Below, piece by piece: positions 13,151-25,279 of a DNA stretch of 64,000 bases. The stretch spans positions 41,472,840 to 41,536,839 of the forward strand of contig CM049322.1 in assembly GCA_026874595.1 (NCBI GenBank), read 5' to 3'. The DNA is from Sipunculus nudus (Eukaryota; Annelida; Sipuncula; Golfingiida; Sipunculidae). The first letter of the stretch is position 1. Each line of letters opens with the position of its first letter. The translations under genes were made by a program, and so were the position numbers. The notes under the pieces were generated by a model. The model was not told where the DNA came from and did no database searches. It saw nothing but the letters and a program-made list of their open reading frames with translations.

Positions 13151-13654
13151 GCGGTATAATATCCGTTTACTCTTAATCATCATTGGAAGCATCATTATAA
13201 TGTATTACATCACGGGGCGGCCATGTACTTCAAAATATACCTTTGTCAGCGACATCTAGTACCAGTATGCAAAACTAAAATGTATTTTAACTGGGATCAG
13301 CTGTGAGATCGTCACCTAATTTACCATCACAATCTTGTAATTATATATACATCTGTCTAATAACTGACAATTTTGTCTGCGAATGTAAACTTTACCCCAT
13401 GGCAATATATAAATATTCACGAGGAAATGTTCCATGAATATTCATGAACCGGACTATTGCATGCAACACTTTACTGGTATAGCATATATTAATATCATGA
13501 ATAACCCCAACGTTGATGTTCTGACCTTAAGTCCCTCTCCATCAGGGGCCTGAAAAATGTAAATATTACGCGTGTGGGGGGGGGAGGGGGGAGAGGGGAG
13601 TTGCAGGTTAGGAAGAATACATATATTCATGTACACATACACCCCCATCCTCCA

Positions 13655-13890
13655 TATATATAATATAATATATAATATAAATATAATATATATATATATA
13701 TATTTCTGTGTTACTTCTTTGAAATATATTACAGTTAATACGTTTAATATATTTAAATTGGGTTTAATGTTAATTCCTCATAGAAATAACCCACTGGAAC
13801 ACAACGTTATCCTTGTTTTTGCGAAAAACCAATTTTGATGATAACGTATATTGTAAGTCTCTGTGTGCGTGGGGGGGGGGGGGGGGGGCA
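13655..13890. repeat. TA-rich tract and G-run
   Basis: (TA)n at 13655-13703 is followed by a poly-G run at about 13871-13888. A shorter G-rich run occurs near 13575-13600. Confidence 0.8.
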
Positions 13891-13899
13891 CAGAGGATT

Positions 13900-15925
13900 G
13901 GAGAAACATTGAATTGAGATCTTGGAAGATTCGATATATATATAAATTAGTCTTCTATTTGGTACCGTATATTTTTCTTGGTCCCTATGCATCATATGCT
14001 CTTTTATAACTGTAATTATATTTATTACCCGTCACTTTGTTATTGTTAGCTCTACAGGTTTCCATACTACTTTGGGTGCCATTAGATCTAATGTGCATAA
14101 TCTAATGTCATGAATCATGTAACTTTGTAATTTTATATTGATTGCACCATATGTATTCCTTACATTTAGTATAAGTCATACAAACACAAAACATTGAATG
14201 GACATGTCACTGCATAATTTGTGGATTCAAATCAAACCATACTGTATATGACTGTGTATGTATGCCTATACTATTTATATACCCATTTAAAAAATACATA
14301 AATGAGCTCAGCCCTCAAAGGAAGTGCTTTGATTAGCTGTTGACTGTGCCAAAATATCTTACATAAATTTTGTAGTAGCTGATTAATTCATAATTTGTAG
14401 AAGACATGATCTAAATAACAGTCCATGGCAGGACCCGTGGACAAGCTTAACTCACTCCTTGGGACAATGACAAACCAAACCTGCGGAAACCACAGGAGAA
14501 AAAAAAATGTTGAAAAATACAAACTATCCTAATTATGTATATTTCTATAAGCTGCAAATGTATGCACTATATGTAAATGCATTTAAATGTGTATAGCTAC
14601 AGATGTGTGTATAAGCACATGTTTTTACATGTATGTATATAAGTTTAGTTTTTTTTGTGTATATGTGTGTCAACATATTTTACCCCCCCGGTACCTATAA
14701 TGTATGTATTAACATTAATGTAGATCAGTGTATGATATCTTACTATGAAGATACTCTTATAATAACGACAGCAACAACAATAATAATATAGGTGATATTT
14801 AACAGTGTATGCTGGTGCTACATACAATCATCGTATTGTAAAGAGCTAATACAATTGTATTGTATTGTACTGGTAACCCTGTGTTCAGAACCAACGCGAT
14901 TAACCTCAAGAGGGACATCTGGCGGTGGTTGATTGAATTAAAAACTTATATGCAGCCGGCAGGACAGCCATTGAGGCGATGTTAAGGTCCATTTCATTGA
15001 TTGTAAGTACACATTTATAATGCACAACCTACGCTAAGAAAGGCAATATTCCATAATGCAGCAGTTACTGTGTATATGTTTTATTTCGGCATTGAAATTT
15101 GCATTGTCTTTAATTATGTTTCAACCAATAAGGCAAAAAAAAAAAAAAATTAAATAAAAAAAATAAAATTAAAGGCATGGTTCTCAGGCATCAATTCATT
15201 ATTATTTTGATTTTCAATAGAAACTTACCAACTTTGAGCTCAAGCCGCTCGGAATTGTGTTTCAAGAAGATTATTGATAAAATTTCCTTTGTTTTGTAGT
15301 GCTTTTACTTGTTTAGAAAAAAAATCTCTTGTTATTATGCTTTTCTCTAATCATATGACATTTTTTATCGAAACATACATAAAAATGGTAAAAAAAAAGA
15401 AAATAAATAAATAAAACACCCGCCCGCGTTGATTTATGAAAAAAAATTCCCGAGAACCAAACCTTATTTTTTTGGCCTAAAGAAATGTTATCTGGACGTT
15501 TTGCTTCTTCTTTTACTGCTCACAAAATATGAGCGTCAACTACCGCTTGTTTGATTCAGAGTAACAGACTGCTTTCTGCCTTGATACAAACTCACGGTTG
15601 CCGACAGATGGTGCTGGAGATAGCCCGCTCAAAAAATAATTGACAGTATCCGGAATTATGGAGAAATCAGGAAAAGTTACCCCCCTTGGGAGAATCTTTA
15701 CATCATCCCAGACAGTTCAATAAAAAAAAAAAACGTGCATATCCGAGACGTGACTACTGAGGAGCTCTGGGACAAAATCCAGTGCGACCACTGTGTTTTA
15801 TAATACAGAATATCATTACAGTACGTATCTATATTTATCGATGATACTATGCGTATTTAATTTGCATTTTCTACCGGCATAGTGCTGAGATAAAAAAATC
15901 TTTCTTTGTATGTATATTGTTCATA
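13900..15925. other. AT-rich non-coding stretch
   Basis: It contains A-rich runs near 15137-15170 and 15390-15415 and a poly-A run at 15722-15732. No gene, intact tRNA or recognisable transposon was seen. Confidence 0.5.
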
Positions 15926-15929
15926 TTAT

Positions 15930-16236
15930 TATATTATATATATCTTATTATAGCACGAAATTGTTCTAGATGTAATCGTTGCTCTTACCGCTGTTAGTAC
16001 CGTCCCTTTTATTAATTTTATGATATTATCATTCCTTATTAATGATTTTACAGTCTCATTATGTCTTTTATATTTCGCATTGTACATTGTACTTTTATGT
16101 ATTTTTATTATCATGTTCCATTGTTTATAATATCTTGTATATCTTGGAAGAGGGCCCTGCTTATAACAGAATTCTTATTCTGGTACAGGCCACCCTTCAC
16201 AATATTATAATAAATAAATAAATAAATAAATATATT
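15930..16236 (+). mobile_element. LINE-like 3' end with (TAAA)n tail
   Basis: A T-rich 3'-UTR-like stretch leads to GGAAGAGGGCCCTGCTTATA and a terminal (AAATA)n run at about 16208-16232. Its layout (GGGCCCT, then simple tail) resembles the end at 62300-62570. Assignment to LINE is inference from this layout. Confidence 0.45.
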
Positions 16237-16361
16237 TCTCTAATTTGAGTTCCCTTTTTCACAGTTTGCTTGTTAAGCAGGTGAAGGTTAGAAGAGACCA
16301 AAATGTGGCACCAACTATCATCTACCGCTATGTTTGTCATAGCTTAATATGCGCTCTCAGG

Positions 16362-16480
16362 AAAAAGGGTTCTTGTGGTTTCTACTAAGAACCCCCATAG
16401 TTTTGTCCGGAACCATGGTTCCAGAAGAACCATTTTCGTAGTGAAAAAGCTCGATCTGGCAATGAGAGGTTCTTGCCCTG
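16362..16480. repeat. GGTTC/GAACC palindromic repeat, copy 1
   Basis: Alternating GGTTCTTG, AAGAACC, GGAACCATGGTTCC and AGAACCATT make a MITE-like fold-back. A related sequence lies in intron 8 of the protease-like gene at 39212-39440. Confidence 0.5.
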
Positions 16481-18208
16481 ATCTAAAGTTTACAGATGGA
16501 GCCCGTGTTGTCAGTGGCGTCAATTTATGAGTGGTGATTTGTAGTCGTGTGAGGGAAGTCAGACCTTTATTTTATTAACCTTTCATTATCTGTGTGCCAC
16601 ATTTCAAATATATTACAATTCAGTATAAGTTTTTTTTTTTTTAAGAAAAAAAAGTGATGTTTTCAGTTAAATTTAACTCTAAACTACGCAGGTTTCGAGT
16701 TATAATCAATTCATAGTAATCTTAGACATCCAACCATAGTCTAATTATTAAAATCAGTATATAAATATTATTATCTGAATATTGGGGAGGGGGTTGTAAA
16801 TACATGGACTCCGGAGCATGCGCACTTTATTTGAATTATTTGGTCAACGGTTCAATGGTTGGGTGTTTTGGTCTGTGAAGTTATAAGAAGTGGAAATAAT
16901 ATGAGGTAAGACCTATGTTTATATATATTTAGATGTAATATTAAGAAGCAAGAAACTCCCGAACCACACTCTTTTTAAACCATGATAATGACTGCCTTTT
17001 GAATTTAATATGAGCAATATAAATTGTATTAATATTGTATATTATGTTAATATTATTATAGAATAACCCCCCCTCTTATTTCAAAGACACAATGGAATAG
17101 TGAAGACTTATCGGTAACTAATATAGTTCTACTTATCGGTGTCAAATATCTAGTTTTTCATATATTTATCATTAATTCAGCAGTTGTTATTACGGGTCTT
17201 TACTTTTCCTTATTATTTGATTACAGATTGATCTGATGAGAGTGATCAGTTGGGTCAATGACACTAGCGGCATCTGCTGGCGATGGATGATATTAACTCT
17301 CTTTATTTGATCGGACAAAGAAAGCCTGCATTAGACCTTGCTAATTCAACTAAAATTCAACTAATGTGAGGTTCATGCAGGAGCAGGGCTCCAATTTTCA
17401 TTCGCAGTGTTAGTTGGATAGGGGAGGAGACTTCAACCCCCTACCCCAACCTTCAAAAAATACATAGGCTCTTATAATGAGGAATAACATATTTAAGCAC
17501 CCCCAGACCTGGGAGCCAGCCGTTGACCTGTTAATCGGCTGGCTGGAAGAAAAAATGGCTGGCTAGCCGGCTGAGCCGGCTCAGGTCTAAGAACAATGAT
17601 GATGGCTGAGTGGACAACGTTGTGGCTGGCCAGCCGGCTGAGCCGTTAAGATGAAGCAAATATCTAATGGACAAAATGTTCTCTAAATCTAATGCAATTA
17701 TATTTATATGTACAAGAATTTGAAACAATCTTAAGGAATATTTTGACAAGGTTATTACCCTTTGGATAAATTGATTTTATTCAATATCACGCTGGGCGTG
17801 TACAAGGACAGTGAGTGGTTACGGGAAGGATGGGGTTCCCCCTCTGTGTTTTCAGATCTGACAACATAGCGTGTTTTGGTGATGCTGAGCGCTTATTTGA
17901 TCAGATGAAATTTGTTATGATTTTCCTCATTTCTTTTGACAGACGTTGGCTACACATGCATTATTTGATCTGAACTGATATAACGTTACATTGCTAAAAG
18001 CATCTTGAAAAATCGAAGGCTTCAATTCAGCTATTGAGATATATAGATATCATTGTTTGCATCCTCTAAGAAACTGTTTTCGTTCGCTCAGTTCAACCGG
18101 ATAATCGTTTTTTTCGTGTGCCGACCTTAAAGTGTCATGGCTTGACGTAGTGTGTGCTTCTTTTTTTTAACTGTATCATATGAGGTTATGTGAAAGGGCA
18201 GGAAATTT

Positions 18209-18210
<2 letters not shown>
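16480..18210. other. non-coding stretch with a GGCTGGC-rich patch
   Basis: At 17510-17650 there are repeated GCCAGCC, AGCCGGCT and GGCTGGC motifs, strongly self-complementary. The remainder is AT-rich without recognisable genes. Confidence 0.5.
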
Positions 18211-18211
<1 letters not shown>

Positions 18212-18247
<36 letters not shown>

Positions 18248-18257
18248 TATATATAAC

Positions 18258-18314
<57 letters not shown>
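18212..18314. repeat. (TA)n microsatellite
   Basis: TA dinucleotides run for about 100 bp with three short interruptions. Confidence 0.95.
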
Positions 18315-18317
<3 letters not shown>

Positions 18318-18319
18318 TA

Positions 18320-20240
18320 CAGAAAGTCATGCTTCACCCGCGAGTGTCTCTAACATTTGGTAATAATCTGTCACTTGAGGAGGGTACAAAATCGAACTCC
18401 TGCCCAAGAGTTTTTATAATAATTATGAAAATTTGATTACTTAAAACATATTGTGAATTCTTCTTGATGTAATGTGAACAGACCAACTCACTGCCACAAC
18501 CACGAAATCTCTAATTCCTTTTGGCCTAGCCTATGATCAACATGTTTTTTTCCTGCGCTGAACTTTCCAGGTCGCAATCCTGTACGTTTATGTCACGTGT
18601 CTTAATTGAAATATGAATTTTGTCATGCATTTTCGCAGGTGTCAGCCTCAATCACCCCCGTGACCTCTGTGACCCTTTAAATGTTCATGCAGCGATATGT
18701 TTGTCAGTGGTTGAAGCAGCCGGTTTCTGCAGCTGTTTGACACTGATTTGGTCTCGCGTTTTAAATTCAAATTGCTAACCAATCAGACTCGCTTAAAAGT
18801 TTAGGTTCTACTCAAGGATTTTATGACATTTATCCATATGTGTTTATGCGAATGACATTTGTAGCATGATTATAATATGAGGTAGTTATAAGCGGTCGCT
18901 GGCTGCAGACATCGTTTCATGGTTATACCTACACTGTCTTATATTGGCTGGAAACAATAATAACAAAATGCATGCATATTTTTTCCATACATATAACAGC
19001 TTATCCCTATGGTTTTAGTTCATTTAATCCTAAATTTTAACCGAGCTGTATATAATATTTTTTTAAATATTGCACATCGACCTCAGTAACTTTAAATGTT
19101 CAAGCATCAGTATCTGACTGAATAAACTTGGGAATGAACTGGATTCCTGCATTTTTTCTCTTTATTTTGAGCAACCAGGGTTAGAGAAACGCCCTTGATC
19201 AAACGGGGAATATGCCAGTTATCCGGTCTGAAAAAAGAGGCTTGCGGGAACCTTGTTAACTGTCTAACATAATGACATACAACTTCCATAAAATTAATCA
19301 TGCATTACCATTGCGAAGCCATGCAGCTCGGTGATATCTGCATGAGACGGGTTCGTGTTAACACAATACTGTAGTAACTATTTACAAGCTGATGTTTGCA
19401 AGCGATTTAAGGCGATTTTGAAGCAGTTTCAGAATAAAATAACAGGGAATAGTATCGCGCAGAAACCAACGAGAATTAAAATTTAAGTCTATATAAGGTG
19501 CATGTTTTTTTTATCTCCGGGTTTTAATGGCCGAGGACCAAAATGTCGTGTTACTGGGGGAATCCCGTCATAAATTTCAGTCATTTTGTTATTGTAAACA
19601 TTTCTTAAACACTGGAGTTTATATTTGAGCGACACTAAACATCGCGACACTTACACATTTTTTTAAATAATAACATTTTACTTATTGCAGTATTTAAGTT
19701 ACCCCAAAGGTACTTTTAATATTTTATAAATGAGTATTGGACAAACTTTGTATGTTAAATTGATAGAACTTCAACAAAGGAGCTTATTGATTGGCTGACT
19801 GGCCACGGGTAGTGAAATGCCCTTCTGAGCCAGGGCTTTCAGGCGGCATACGGGGTTTACATCTATGACGTCAACTGGTTATATATGCTCAACTGGAAAC
19901 CGACAAACTCGCATCAAGCCTCTTGTATCAACAGTTTAAACTGAAATATACATACTTGAATTACACTCGTCCAACATTTGGGTCGCGGCGTGTGACTATA
20001 ACGTACAGAGTCCAGTGCTTCAAAATATAGCGCGAGGGCTGGTTGTCAAACCGCTAAAACACACTATTAATCACTGGGTATAACTTAAAGCTGCTACATA
20101 CACTTTAAATTTACTGTAACAACCCAAGGAAACGATTTTTCACATTGAGGTTTGAAAATGATTTAATAGCAATAACTAAATGCCATGACTAAATAACTAG
20201 AAGCCACACTGAAATTACCTGCCACAAGCTGGCGTCCGCC
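18320..20240. other. non-coding stretch with one promoter-like site
   Basis: No gene was recognised. The only notable feature is the CRE plus TATA pair at 19866-19886. Confidence 0.45.
19866..19886 (+). promoter_or_regulatory. CRE palindrome next to a TATA-like box
   Basis: TGACGTCA at 19866-19873 is a perfect CREB/ATF site. TATATAT follows at 19880-19886. No coding exon is evident downstream, so a non-coding transcript or chance are both possible. Confidence 0.35.
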
Positions 20241-20241
20241 G

Positions 20242-20363
20242 AAGACCCTATAATTTATTGTAATAATTACAGTGAAAACTTGTCTAACGGACACCTCACT
20301 TAGGCGGACAACTGGCTATAACGGACAGGATAGTTAAGACCCTATAATTTATTGTAATAATTA
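20242..20363. mobile_element. short pogo/Tigger-like remnant between 28-bp direct repeats
   Basis: Two perfect 28-bp copies (20242-20269 and 20336-20363) flank 66 bp that start CAGTGAAAACTTGTCTAACG and include GGCTATAACGGACAG, typical of pogo/Tigger terminal sequence. The direct repeats are far longer than the TA target site of that superfamily, so local duplication is more likely. Confidence 0.5.
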
Positions 20364-20822
20364 GCATTAAACAGGTTCATTCTAATAGGTAGGAAACGTT
20401 CTTGTTTATGCAGAGGGTTTGGCATGTAAAAGTACAGAGTAAAATAACGTTATGGACATCGAATGGAAACATTTTTATCTTGAAAAAAAAAAATACTTAA
20501 CAGTTTTGTACTTAAGTAGATGGTACCATCCACGATTGAAATGACTCTAATGAATATATTATATGCATATACTGACCCCATGAATCATGTAAATATGTTG
20601 AAGTTTTGATTTTAAGCTTCATTATAAACATACAGGAGATTCCCAACCGCTATTTTTTGTCCTTCACTGACAAATGCATAAATGACACTTTTTGCCATCA
20701 ATTTAGAGTTTACGTAAGAAACGGAATAACTTCGGTTCCAGCAACGCGTATTACACAAGGTTAAATTTTTAATCCCCTGATGTTTGAATTGGTTGCCTGA
20801 ACTGTTATGCTGAAGGGTAGAT

Positions 20823-20825
<3 letters not shown>

Positions 20826-20881
<56 letters not shown>

Positions 20882-20882
20882 T
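20826..20882. repeat. (GA)n microsatellite
   Basis: The tract is a run of GA dinucleotides followed by (GATA)2. Confidence 0.95.
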
Positions 20883-20989
20883 AGAAAGATAGGTAGACTC
20901 AATTTTCATAAAACTGTAATCAGCATATAAGATATGGGCATAGACAAATATTTAAAAAAATATACACACAAATAAAATGAAATCTATTT

Positions 20990-21545
20990 AAAATCAGTTC
21001 TAATATATAGCTATTATTTAACGCTTTTAATTCTGGAAAAATCAAGATATAATATTTTTTTATTCCGCTTAAAACGTTCATAATTATCCACACGTCTCAG
21101 ATGGACTGGTAATTTGTTCCATTTAACAGAGACTGCAAATCGTCATGATCTTCTACCAACAGTTTTTGGTTTTGGTTCATTGCACTCTCAGTGTAAGTAT
21201 GTTGTTTGAGTGCATATTATATCGTATATGTTTGCAAAGCACATGCGTCTTACTGATATAAATAGGAGCTAAACCATGGAAAGCTTTAATGGAAAGAGAT
21301 ACAATTTTGTATTCACATTTGTTGACTGGCAAACAGGTAAGCATCTTAAACAAAGGGAAATATGACATGTTGCGCAAGAAGCGAGCTGCAGTGTTTTGGA
21401 CCTTTCATATTTCTTTTATTTACAAAAAGGTTAATTAATGTACAGGGCCTTACAATAACCATTTTTTTCTGTACCACATCCGCATTAATCATTGTTTTCC
21501 CTCTGTCATCTGTTATATAATTCCTAATCTGGTAATAGTGAAATG
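20990..21545 (-). pseudogene. LINE reverse transcriptase C-terminal remnant (CR1/L2-like)
   Basis: Reading the reverse strand from 21545 downward, broken frames give QIRNYITDD, then KAFHGLAPIYI, and after a frameshift near 21177 FAVSVKWNKLPVHLR and YERFKR. These match the order in CR1/L2-type LINEs after the RT core (RNI-x-LT, TYKALHGLAPxYI, WNSLPxxIR, FKxxLK). Stops and frameshifts show it is dead. The clade call is from memory of family motifs, not a search. Confidence 0.6.
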
Positions 21546-21690
21546 CAGTGATGTAGTCGAGTCCACGCCATTCGAATCCGAGTGCAAATCCAATCTGGGC
21601 CACTCGAGTCCATGTCCAAGTCCTTGAGTTTAGAGTCCAAGTCTACCTTCTATGAGTCCGAGTTATTTGGAAATGACATGTCCATGTCCA
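21546..21690 (+). repeat. GAGTCC-rich repeat, dispersed copy
   Basis: It starts CAGTGATGTAGTCGAGTCC, closely like the start at 5493 (CAGTGGTATATAGTCGATCC), and continues with repeated GAGTCC motifs. It abuts the LINE remnant ending near 21545. Confidence 0.55.
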
Positions 21691-21899
21691 ATACAAATAT
21701 CCTGAAAAGGCAATTTAAATATCTAGGTATGGATATGGAAATAAACTTATCACCCCCATATTTAATTTTGGTTGCTCTCGAGTCCCTTTCACTAAATGAT
21801 CGGGTTTTGTCGTTCATTTTAAATTTGTTTCATAACATCCAGTGATGTGCATCCCTAACACAGTTTTCTATAAACAGTTACTTTTACTACAATGAGTTC

Positions 21900-22200
21900 T
21901 AATGGTCCTCATTGCACTTACAACGTTTCCCTACTGTAAGACAACTTGTGGCCTTGACGTACCACGTGACCAGGAATACCATTTCGCGCCACGGGTGACC
22001 AGACCACTGAGGTTGTCCTCAACATGTGATCCCCGGGCTTGTCACCGTTCATACCTGTCCGTACAATTTACATGTATAATGACAATATCATACAGGAAAT
22101 GTAGTTCATGTGAAAATGTTTAACAAGTTACAAAAATAATATTTGGTAATTGTCCTATCAATTAATCAATGAACAGTTCGACAGTTGAAAACAAAATAAA
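21900..22200. repeat. diverged repeat, copy 1 (pair with 23490-23780)
   Basis: CCAGGAATACCATTTCGCG and the following 90 bp align with CCAGAATACCGTTTCGAACC at 23570, in the same orientation and order (ACATGTGATCCC against ACATGTGAATCCC). The class is unknown. Confidence 0.5.
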
Positions 22201-22576
22201 ACTTTTCTTAAAATTGACAATGTCAGTCATAATAAATGCTATGGTCACGTGGTCACAGACCTGTTGTTCCTTTAGCATGCTCACCTTTAGAGAATTTTGA
22301 AACAAAACTTGGCTAAATTTGTCATTCAGTCCGAAAGTATGTACATAAATTTGATATTTTTCACAAAAAAAAAAAAGAAATCCAACTGAACTAGTTCTAT
22401 CTCCCTCCATCATTATATAATGGCAAAAGTCGATTATTAGCATTGCACATACTTAATATCATTTTTAGAAATAACTTTTACTCTAATTGTATACGTTATG
22501 GAAGGCTTCCGACCATTGAGAGCTGTATATTTGTACGCGAATTATACTGCAGTTTCCAGTGCCGGGACATAATCTG

Positions 22577-22665
22577 TCCACACCATGCGAGTCCGGGTCA
22601 CATGACTCGGAGTCCAATCCTAGGTCCAAGTCATTTGGGACCCAAGTTGAAATCTTAGTCCGAGT
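22577..22665 (+). repeat. GAGTCC-rich repeat, short copy
   Basis: CACACCATGCGAGTCCGGGT and further GAGTCC/AAGTC motifs match the interior of the 5493 and 21546 copies. Confidence 0.5.
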
Positions 22666-22669
22666 GCAA

Positions 22670-23480
22670 TATAAATATATAAAATAAAAAAAATTAAAAT
22701 AGGATGTTTAGGATATCCTGTGGATTTTTAAACTGGTTTAATCATGCCCTTTACTTTAATGTTTAATTACCCAGCACGCAATGCATAGCTATAGCTATAT
22801 ATTGAATTAGTGAGACTTTATTTATCAAAAACTCAGCAATCTGCATGGAGACTTAGGGAATTCTTGTACATCTAGATGTAAATCACGTAGCTCCTGTTTT
22901 TTATCTGATGAGCTTCTTATGTAAAAACCACGTAGCCGTGTATATGAATGTCCAAAATTGTTGTTTCTAGATTTTTAAACTTGAGGAGTTTTGGATCCTT
23001 AGCATAGAGGATTCCATTAGTAATATATTGAAGAACCAACATCTGAGGTTCTCGATAAAAGTCGTGAAGCCTTTCGGCCACCGCTGGCTTCACCCCCACA
23101 TGATGGCGATCCCACAGAGAATGGGTACAAAATACGGCAATGAAAAAGAAATGTGAAAATAAATAGGGCATTGAAAGAAAAAAGATACAAATGAGACACA
23201 ATAGTGGCACAACCGAGAATAAAGATTACACTTTACCAAGTACATTGTAAATTTTTAAACTATCAATAGTTGTGTAATTAGTGCTAGACTGGAAGGATGA
23301 TTCTTTCTGAATCCAGACAAACAATCGTGATTTTCAATGAAATATACTTTAAGTTTCTTCGTCACCTTTTAAAATAAGACTATTCTTTGGTATGTTAGGG
23401 TGTACAGTTATATGGATATGTAATTAGAGATAGGAATACAATTAACTCTTAGTGCATAGGAGCTATTTTTAAAACCGTGA
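22670..23480. other. stretch without a supported gene
   Basis: A 97-codon reverse-strand open frame (22917-23210) begins with a hydrophobic stretch, but it matches no family I know and lacks splice or promoter support. The rest is AT-rich. Confidence 0.4.
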
Positions 23481-23489
23481 ATTCCGTAG

Positions 23490-23780
23490 GTCCTCTTTGC
23501 GCATGAACACATTCATTCAATGTGCGACAACCTTTTGGCCCTGGCCTCCTGCAGTATTCACCATGCATCCAGAATACCGTTTCGAACCACGTTTGACTGC
23601 ACCATTAAAGCTCTCCTTCACATGTGAATCCCGGTTCGTCAGTCTTCAGGCCTGGCTGCATCATATATAATATCTATATAGTACAGCAAATGTTCATCGT
23701 GTGAACGCTTTTAATATCTGTTAAAAAACAATAACATTTGGAAATAAACATTATTTAATCAGTTTATCATTCAACTTGAG
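23490..23780. repeat. diverged repeat, copy 2
   Basis: It aligns with 21900-22200 as described there. The separation is about 1.6 kb. Confidence 0.5.
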
Positions 23781-24072
23781 TAAATAGATGAAAAGTAAAG
23801 GAAACGCTTCTTTAAGTGGGAAAGGTCAGTTTTGCCATATGCTGAGCTTCCCTTCTCAGTAACAAAACGTTCCCCAGCTTGCTTTCCTCTAGATAATTCT
23901 AGAAACAAAATTTACATTCATTCAAATAATATGTACTTATTCTTTATGCCTTCTACACAAATAAACTGGATTGTTTCCGACTAAACTAAATACATCATAT
24001 AAAAGAAACAAGAATATTTTTAGAATTGCCTGTACATAATAACAATATTAATCTCTTCAATGACTGCACATG

Positions 24073-24073
<1 letters not shown>

Positions 24074-24137
<64 letters not shown>
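24074..24137. repeat. (TA)n microsatellite
   Basis: The tract is an uninterrupted TA run of about 60 bp. Confidence 0.95.
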
Positions 24138-24138
<1 letters not shown>

Positions 24139-24139
24139 C

Positions 24140-25270
24140 GTTAAGTCCTGTTCTCACGTTTAAACAAGTCTTTGTTTATACTATGTGACAATATTTTTTC
24201 TTACCTGACTCGAGACTTACCTACATTATCATATGTCTCTCAATAAACTCAAATGAGTAGTCATTTCTTTCTTTAAACATCTCGGGTACCTAAATGTCTT
24301 CGATCATGAGCATAAATATGTGCCAACATTACAACACAGCAACTTAGTATAGTATGTGTACTATCAAAAAACGCATTCATTTCACCAAATACATTTGTTT
24401 ATAGAATCGCATTGTACGCTCTAAAATGCATAAATGTATAATATATCCTAAACGTTAAGTTCCGTAACAAAACGTAAACTGAGTCTATCATAATAAGAAC
24501 ACGCACGAGCACTTAACTTATGAATTCATTCCACAATAAGCGTAGTTTGTTGAGCCTTCGACCCTTCATTCAAGAATAGCATATTGTGAAATGGTAAATC
24601 GGTCCAAATAATCAAGTTCTTCAGATATTTGAGACACACGTTTATAATATATACGTTAATATTCCTTTACGTTTTCACACTTTAATTAACACAGGGATTC
24701 TACATATGTGTTTATTAAAGATCAAAGCTTTATTGAAATAACTCATACTACTCATCTCATACAAATGACAATCATGTGAGAGGCATGATGTCCATATGTA
24801 TTCTTGGAATAATGATAAAACCTACGTTTCCATCTTTAAGAAATCAAGAAAAGGACAGAACTAGAAGAAATGTTAAAAAAAATATTTATAAATTAAATAA
24901 AAGCGATGAGAGAACAGAGTGGACATACTCCGAAGTGTTGGACATTTATTTATAAACAGGTGACGGGGCTGCCAAACTGATGAGGCGGGAACTTCTGTGC
25001 ATTCACTTATTTTTTTTTGCCCATACTCCCAGGTTTATTTATGCATAAGTGACGGTTTATTTGTGAATATTCCTTGATGGCACTTCAGAATAAAGAGGAG
25101 CTGCTGGATGCACCTCAAACTCTAATAGATTCTTCCTTGGCCCATTCCAGAAATGCCCTGAAAAATTTCATGGTTCATGGGTTCGCGAGTTATTTTGTGA
25201 ACAATATCGTTGAAATATTAACTATGGTATGGACAAAGAGTAAAAGGGATAAAGGTTTTTAAGTAGCAAA
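24140..25270. other. AT-rich non-coding stretch
   Basis: Only short open frames are present. One of 62 codons at 25074-25262 has no recognisable similarity. Confidence 0.45.
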
Positions 25271-25279
25271 CAGTGTGAA

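Noticed and set aside
22917-23210. 97-codon reverse-strand frame with a hydrophobic N-terminus
   Set aside because: It could mimic a signal peptide, but no family is recognised and no flanking exon was found. Kept only as a possibility.
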